This document shows positions 10,013 to 14,537 of a stretch of 14,537 bases of DNA, piece after piece. Source of the DNA: Bondarzewia mesenterica (lineage: Eukaryota > Basidiomycota > Agaricomycetes > Russulales > Bondarzewiaceae); NCBI GenBank assembly GCA_004802705.1, contig SGPL01000714.1:1-14537 (forward strand). Reading direction: 5' to 3'. The number at the start of each line of letters is the position of its first letter. Position 1 is the stretch's first letter. The notes under the pieces were generated by a model, which saw only the letters and a list, made by a program, of their open reading frames with translations, ran no database searches and was not told the origin of the DNA. A program made the position numbers and the translations under genes.

Positions 10013-11826
10013 CTAGGAACACGGACCTTTTTTTGCAAGATATTGCCACCACTCGCCATCGACCGATGTGAATGTCGTAGTCGCCCACCTCGCTTTGTTT
10101 TCCGCTTCTTCGGAGACGAATAAAGGAGGGAGGTGGGAAAGGGGGAAAGGTTTTATTTTGGCTGTCCAGCTGTAATCGAAGAAAAAGGGGAAGGAAAGGC
10201 GGGTAGTGTTCGGGGCGGGCGAAAGGACGCGATGACGGGAGCTTTTGAATCGGCCGCCAGTCATCATATCGAGCATGTCGCCCACTGAAATCATTTCTCA
10301 GTCTCAGACACGCGTCGCATAGGTCTTAACATACCGCTGCAGACAAATGCGTTGTTGACCACAGGAACATCAACCCATTCATGCTGCGGTGAGAGCACCT
10401 AGACGTGATAAGCAATCAGTTGACATTCAGGGAAATTCAAAATCATGAATAGACCTGCAGGCCAGGTGCGGTCTGCTTGAGGATAGTGAGAAGGCCAAAA
10501 TCTGTGAGGTTCATGAGATCGTCGTCACTTTGAGTTGGGTATCAAAGTCTACCTGAGTGTTCACCGATCCCGTATATATCCTCTTCGCGCTCGGAGCCAG
10601 GATACTTGAAGCATCGGAACAAAGCAACAGGCTCGGGCTGAAGGTAGTTGTTCCGCACGAAATCTCTGTCCAAACCAAGTGACAGAGATATTCCATCACA
10701 GATGATCTTTCCCAGCCTTATGATCTGGTCGATGTACTCGAGGACAATGGCTCTCATAGTTGGAATAGCAGCATCGGGAAACTGGTTCTTTCCATGAAGC
10801 GGCATGCCAGTGTGCTGATGATCCGAAGGGTGTTCTAGACCAAAATACATCCCCTCCTTTCGATCTGTGCGACCATGAGTGCTCTCTCCGCCGAGAGGCA
10901 TGTAGCCGCGCCAGGCGACTCCTCCATTCTTGACGTGTAATGCGACCTTGTCCTCCTTAGGCTGTGCGAAGAATTGATCGATACATTGGACGAGGCTTGT
11001 TTGGAGATCGAGGGGAACGTCATGACCGACGATTTGAAAGAAGCCCGAGGTGCTAAAGGCATCATATATGCGTTTGGAGGCTTGGATAGCCTCTGGGGAT
11101 GGCGACTGTGTCGAAGAGATGAGAGCGCTCACGTCTATGACTGGGATACTGTACCCGCCAGTAGTTAGGCAATGTCCCCTGTCCCCGGGGGTCTGATTTT
11201 GTTGCCTATCGGATGGTCAGTCCCCATGTCCCTGTGGTCCCATTGCCTAGTACCCCATAAGCCCAAAAATAAGCGCCGAAAAATAAATAAAAAAATTTGG
11301 TTTGCTTCAAATTGTACTCGAAAGGTAAAAAAAACACAACGGCGGGACTCTGGGACAAAGAAATGATCAAAAATGGTCAACGTGTATAACTATCATGTAT
11401 GCGAAGGTCCTCCCAATGCCGGCAAGCGAATGACGAGTCGCTGTTCATGTGCGCTGCTCGACGATGTCGCGACCGCACACGCACCTCCCTTCGTTCCACT
11501 ACGCTTACGCTTACCCTTCGCCCCCTTCCCACCTCCTTCCCTGGTATTGGTACCCAGAACTACCGTAAAATTAAGGCTGAGCATTATGAATAACTATAGA
11601 AGCATTAATGAAGAGAGGATCCACCAAGACACTAAGAGGAATGGCTGCAGCTATGTTGACTGTCAGTCTGAGGATGGGGAGGAGCGTTACTGGAATCATC
11701 ATTGCCTATGTCCCTTGTCCCCGGCCATCCATTGCTTAGACCCCCTCCTTCACACGACCACGTGATGGGGTCACGTTTTTTGCCTAACTACTGGGCGGGT
11801 ACAGTAGTAGGCACGTTGGAAACCAT
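10013..11826 (-). CDS. 2-oxoglutarate/Fe(II)-dependent dioxygenase (isopenicillin N synthase-like), interrupted by a transposable element
   Basis: Non-heme iron oxygenase; the substrate cannot be told from sequence. Exons on the minus strand: 11826-11792 (if the inserted element is spliced), 11148-10553, 10501-10455, 10398-10335, 10284-10013; total 1014 nt, 337 residues. The N-terminal DIOX_N region begins IPVIDVSAL and contains GFFQIVGHDVP. The jelly-roll core shows GIGEHSDFGLLTILKQ with iron ligands His209 and Asp211, the third ligand in SSRHRV (His265), and the 2-oxoglutarate-binding pair Arg276/Ser278 in TTRLSFPFFFD. The three downstream introns are 50-56 nt and in phase; one splits the codon of ligand Asp211. 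ATG 11826-11824 starts MVSNVPT, and a 656-bp TA-flanked element then separates it from IPVIDV. Without the element the gene reads MVSNVPTIPVIDVSAL, a normal family start. The C-terminus also looks shifted at an A7 run (10028-10034), ending KKGPCS where KKVRVFP lies one frame over. Expression and function are therefore uncertain. Confidence 0.88.
11149..11172 (+). repeat. Left terminal inverted repeat
   Basis: It starts CTGTACCCGCCAGTAGTTAG and ends GCAA (24 nt). It matches the reverse complement of 11780-11804 except for one missing C after position 11. Read on the minus strand it holds CTAAC followed by TACAG at the element edge. Confidence 0.9.
11172..11249 (+). repeat. Left subterminal repeat cluster of the element
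   Basis: ATGTCCCCTGTCCCC (11172-11186) and a related ATGTCCCTGTGGTCCC (11226-11241) are interleaved with TTGCCTA at 11202-11208 and 11243-11249. Degenerate subterminal repeats of this type are common in DNA transposons and can bind transposase; here that is inference. Confidence 0.55.
11702..11737 (+). repeat. Right subterminal repeat cluster of the element
   Basis: TTGCCTA (11702-11708) overlaps ATGTCCCTTGTCCCC (11708-11722), which differs by one base from the left copy and lies in the same orientation. A variant TTGCTTA follows at 11732-11738. These are direct, not inverted, repeats relative to the left cluster. Confidence 0.55.
11780..11804 (-). repeat. Right terminal inverted repeat
   Basis: Read inward on the minus strand it starts CTGTACCCGCCCAGTAGTTA and ends GGCAA (25 nt). 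The extra C relative to the left repeat places the internal GTAGTT in phase with the host start codon. Confidence 0.9.
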
Positions 11827-13429
11827 AATGGATGCTCTGAGCAGACGCTCGAAGCTAAGATAAGGGCTAATCATAAACACCACTAACTTCAGAGTGACGT
11901 AGTCGGAGCACGAATTTACAGTCCACAAACTTGGTTCCATGGGATTCCATCCACTTTCCATTCTCTCCGTTCGGATAACTTCGGTAGCCCAAAATTTGGG
12001 AATTTTTGCTCATGTTTATTCACCATATTTCACAACATCCAGGTTGAGTTCCTTCAATTCAATTAACCCCTCCTCCAGGCGATTACTAGTGGTAATCTCG
12101 TATCTGTACATGGCTTGCCGGCGGAGCGAGCCGCGAGTGAATCCTGATTTTTTTTTTTGCTAGTTGCTCAATGTCGGAGCTTGAGCGTCATACGATAGCA
12201 TGCGTTCATGCCAACTCTAAGCCGGTGCACTTGCAACATATCTTCCTAGGCGCAGAGCCGGTCACTGTATATGCCAGCAATCGTTCATCGCCGGCTTCTC
12301 CATGGTCTGGTCAGTGTTTGATTTTTTTTTCCCACCTGAACCAGACAGCGACTCCAGTCGACTAGTTCGTCCATATCATCTGCCTGTCGATTGTGGGCAG
12401 CTCCACCGCACGGATTATATATCTACGTCTGATAATTGATTGAAATAGGTACGGATTCAACTTCGTTTCCACCATAAGATGACCCTACCAGGGTCCAGCT
12501 CCCTAGAAGGAATATATCCCTGCCATTTTCTCTTACACTCTCGGTATCCTATCAATGACTGGCAAGTGCATACTAGAGCCACTGCTCTCCCCTCTTGCAT
12601 TGCAATTTGAGCCCACAGCCCATGCTTATCTCTCGCTCTCCTTCAAGGAGGGGTGAGCTTACCATAGGATAAGGCTGGTCCGACGGGTTTGTTCAGATTG
12701 GTGCTCAAATCCACATCCTCTGCATGTCTCTCACAGTCGTCTGGCACTTTCGAGCGACTTTTGCACGCGTTGAGGCGAGGTCCTACTTGCTCTGCTTGTC
12801 GTGATAAATCATGATTATGATTCTTCAATTGTTAGATCTTGCGTTGGTCTTGCGTTGGAAGCTTTAAGATCAAAGGCATAGCATACAGGAATTTTGCGTA
12901 AGAGAGAGATTGCGCCGCAGGAAAAAAATACAGCGCAAGACCAGGTGGCAGGTATGCGCCTTTACGAGAGATACAGAACAGGTGAGTTAAGACAGATATT
13001 TTCTTCGGGACCTCGTGCCTGTCGCAGTTATCCACGTTAGCACGGCGCTCTTGTCGCGATTTGTCGCCCTATCACCCCTGTCAAATCCGACCGATCGGCT
13101 GTACGAGGACCCGGTAATATTAATGTCTCTGGTCCGTGCAGAAGACGTTTATGGGCAGGGAATGGCCTGCGCAAGGGATCCCCACCGACCTTGCCTCTAG
13201 TCCAGATCCTCTCACTCCTATTGGCGCACAGCGTCCGCATCTGCTTGTCTATGCACCGAACTTTTCTCACCCGTGCATCCTCCTCTGTTGCCTCATCTCC
13301 CAAGTTTTATCTTAGGATCCTCTTTTTTAATCTCTCCTCAGCCATGACGATATCTGCCCTTGATGCAGCTTGGATCTGAGGAGATAAATCGGAGGTGGTG
13401 GAAGCGAGGAGGGGGGTCTGGGTTGTGCG
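11827..13429. other. Region without an assignable gene, upstream of the dioxygenase
   Basis: About 1.6 kb with only short open frames on both strands and no recognisable domain. The first few hundred bases should contain the original dioxygenase promoter. A TATA-like AATATATCC (12511-12519) sits 42 bases before an ATG that opens a 33-codon frame (12555-12656); I cannot call this a gene. A small inverted repeat, GATTAC-TAGTG-GTAATC, lies at 12081-12097. No tRNA or rRNA signature was found. Confidence 0.45.
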
Positions 13430-13770
13430 GCTTCACCGGTGGCTGGTACTGAAAACAGAGATGGGAAAACGGAGGGGTGAATTCGAGGTAAGCACTGTCC
13501 AGTCAGCTTCAAATTGCCGGTACTCGTCGCCTTCCGCCACCACAAGAGGAGGCACGACTAGAGAATGAGGAGCCAGCACACTACCTTGATCATAGAAGCC
13601 GTAGGGTAGGTCGTCAATTTGGAAAACCCAACGCCCACCGCACCCGACCGATGGTATGTCACACTGACAATCTCAATATTGATTCGGGAGTGGCGATGTC
13701 CTTCAAAGTGTACGAGCCGACCTATACGTTGCGTTTGCTCGAGTCTATTGGAGAATCGTCACGGTAAGTC
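13430..13770. other. Unresolved possible gene fragment, open in several frames
   Basis: On the plus strand 13492-13767 is open for 91 codons without a stop and ends MSFKVYEPTYTLRLLESIG-like, with a GTAAGT at the end. On the minus strand an overlapping frame reads WVFQIDDLPYGFYDQGSVLA and continues to a stop at 13433-13435. A GTGCTT to TTTTCAG pair there would extend it into YQPPVKPHNPDPPPRFHH. A minus-strand GTAAGT to CAATAG pair of ordinary intron length lies just upstream. Neither product is recognised and the strand is undecided. Confidence 0.25.
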
Positions 13771-14305
13771 ACTAATCATGTTCAGTCGTTCTGACTCATT
13801 GCTACTTACCGACGCTTTGTTCCCGCCTGTACTCTGAATGACTCAGAATTTCGAAATGTTCAGGTCTATCGATCTCAAATCGGCTTTAAATAACCTTTCT
13901 GCTCCGTTATCATCTTGGTCTCCAGCATCAAACCATGGCACTAGTGGCCGGCACCGTCGCTTGGATGTCATCCATGGATCATAAGTTGTCGTCCTGTGAA
14001 TCACCACTGCTGGTTTGCCGCTGGCAATGAATTCCCGCCACTCCCGGTCACGGGACTACGGTCCATATCTACTTGCGGAGCCACTTCATCAGAAAAAGGG
14101 AACACAAAATATAATGGGATATATTGTAATAAAATAACCTATAATCAATGCAATACCCATAAGAAAGACACATATCATATATGAGCTGGTAATGCACCAT
14201 TCTAATATGGTAACAATATCATAAAGTTGCATCATTACGTTTTAGCATTATAAAATGTAGCGGAATGCTATGCCATGATCAGACATGAAACTCTGTCAAC
14301 ATATT

Positions 14306-14328
14306 ACGATTCCCGATTAGGGAATCGT
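14306..14328. repeat. Perfect 9-bp hairpin
   Basis: ACGATTCCC, a five-base loop GATTA, then GGGAATCGT. It lies in AT-rich non-coding DNA. It could be a transcript hairpin, a degraded repeat end or chance. Confidence 0.5.
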
Positions 14329-14383
14329 TACTTATAGACGACACATGGGCCATTTTTTCGACCCCCCCCCAGAATTCGGGACT

Positions 14384-14418
14384 CTAGTCGACTACAATTT
14401 ACTACAATTTACGACTAG
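14384..14418. repeat. Tandem 10-bp repeat framed by a 7-bp inverted repeat
   Basis: ACTACAATTT occurs twice in tandem (14391-14400, 14401-14410). The pair is bracketed by CTAGTCG (14384-14390) and CGACTAG (14412-14418). No function is evident. Confidence 0.5.
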
Positions 14419-14537
14419 TCTCATTACAAAATGGTAAGAATTCTAAATGTGATGGCGCTTCATTTTTTTTTGTAGTGAGTCTTCACCGGTCAACCGGGAT
14501 ATCTGATTACCGGTAAGTAAGCAACAAGTCGGACTTC

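Larger units (their letters stand above)
11149..11804. mobile_element. Non-autonomous TA-inserted TIR element (MITE-like, 656 bp)
   Basis: The ends are imperfect inverted repeats of 24 and 25 nt differing by one C, and both sides are flanked by TA (11147-11148 and 11805-11806). Excision of the element plus one TA copy restores the host reading frame, which independently fixes the boundaries. The interior has short open frames of up to about 130 codons but no recognisable transposase or DDE motif, so it appears non-autonomous. TA target duplication suggests a Tc1/mariner-like or other TA-using superfamily; the ends match no family I can name. The subterminal regions carry repeated TTGCCTA motifs. 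A short hairpin with an E-box core (CACGTG) lies at 11759-11776. Orientation is undefined. Confidence 0.87.
13771..14537. other. AT-rich region without an assignable gene
   Basis: A TTTAAATA (13885-13892) precedes an ACCATGG context at 13935 that opens a 31-codon frame ending at 14030; no family is recognised. From about 14090 the sequence turns strongly AT-rich, with small hairpins, a run of nine C (14362-14370) and short repeats. Nothing here supports a protein or RNA gene. Confidence 0.4.

Noticed and set aside
11373..11765. 130-codon open frame inside the element as a transposase
   Set aside because: The peptide is low-complexity and lacks any DDE/D or DNA-binding motif, and it overlaps the subterminal repeats.
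12081..12097. GCGATTACTAG resembling a complement of small-subunit rRNA
   Set aside because: The match is limited to about eleven bases and the neighbouring sequence does not resemble rRNA.
12555..12656. 33-codon frame downstream of a TATA-like site as a small gene
   Set aside because: There is no recognisable motif, prenylation box or conserved signature; such frames arise easily by chance.
13037..13303. 88-codon minus-strand frame as a gene
   Set aside because: Arg-rich composition without any recognisable domain or supporting splice structure; likely chance.
13935..14030. 31-codon frame with good start context downstream of TTTAAATA
   Set aside because: Too short and unrecognised; no in-phase splice continuation could be supported.

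Overview
The window looks like a draft contig from an intron-dense filamentous fungus, most likely an agaricomycete basidiomycete. Genes carry many 47-104 nt GT-AG introns with CTRAY-like branch sites, two exons are only 5 and 7 nt long, and intergenic DNA is short. Two N bases (6891, 6997) and two apparent homopolymer frame slips mark it as unfinished sequence.

Layout: (1) 1-1733 (+), the 3' part of an unrecognised, largely disordered protein in three exons. (2) 2367-4073 (-), a complete 13-exon gene for a 292-residue mitochondrial carrier of the 2-oxodicarboxylate (ODC1) type, convergent with gene 1. (3) 4074-4981, a 908-bp promoter region shared by the carrier and the next gene. (4) 4982-9507 (+), a 26-exon gene for a secreted GH35 beta-galactosidase of about 996 residues, with one apparent 1-nt deletion near 7901. 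(5) 10013-11826 (-), a 2-oxoglutarate/Fe(II) dioxygenase of the isopenicillin N synthase-like group, convergent with the galactosidase. (6) 11149-11804, a 656-bp TA-flanked terminal-inverted-repeat element without a recognisable transposase, sitting inside codons 7-8 of the dioxygenase. (7) 11827-14537, about 2.7 kb with no gene I can name, one stretch (13430-13770) open in several frames, and an AT-rich end with small hairpins.

The genes do not form an obvious pathway. The galactosidase is an extracellular glycan-degrading enzyme, the carrier moves C5-C7 oxodicarboxylates across the inner mitochondrial membrane, and the dioxygenase substrate is unknown.

The most interesting locus is the element inside the dioxygenase. 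Removing it with one TA copy restores a family-typical N-terminus. The element's own ends also supply a branch site, a 3' splice site and an in-phase 5' splice site, so it may behave as a newly acquired intron. All exon models come from reading splice signals, phase and family motifs by eye; none has transcript support here.
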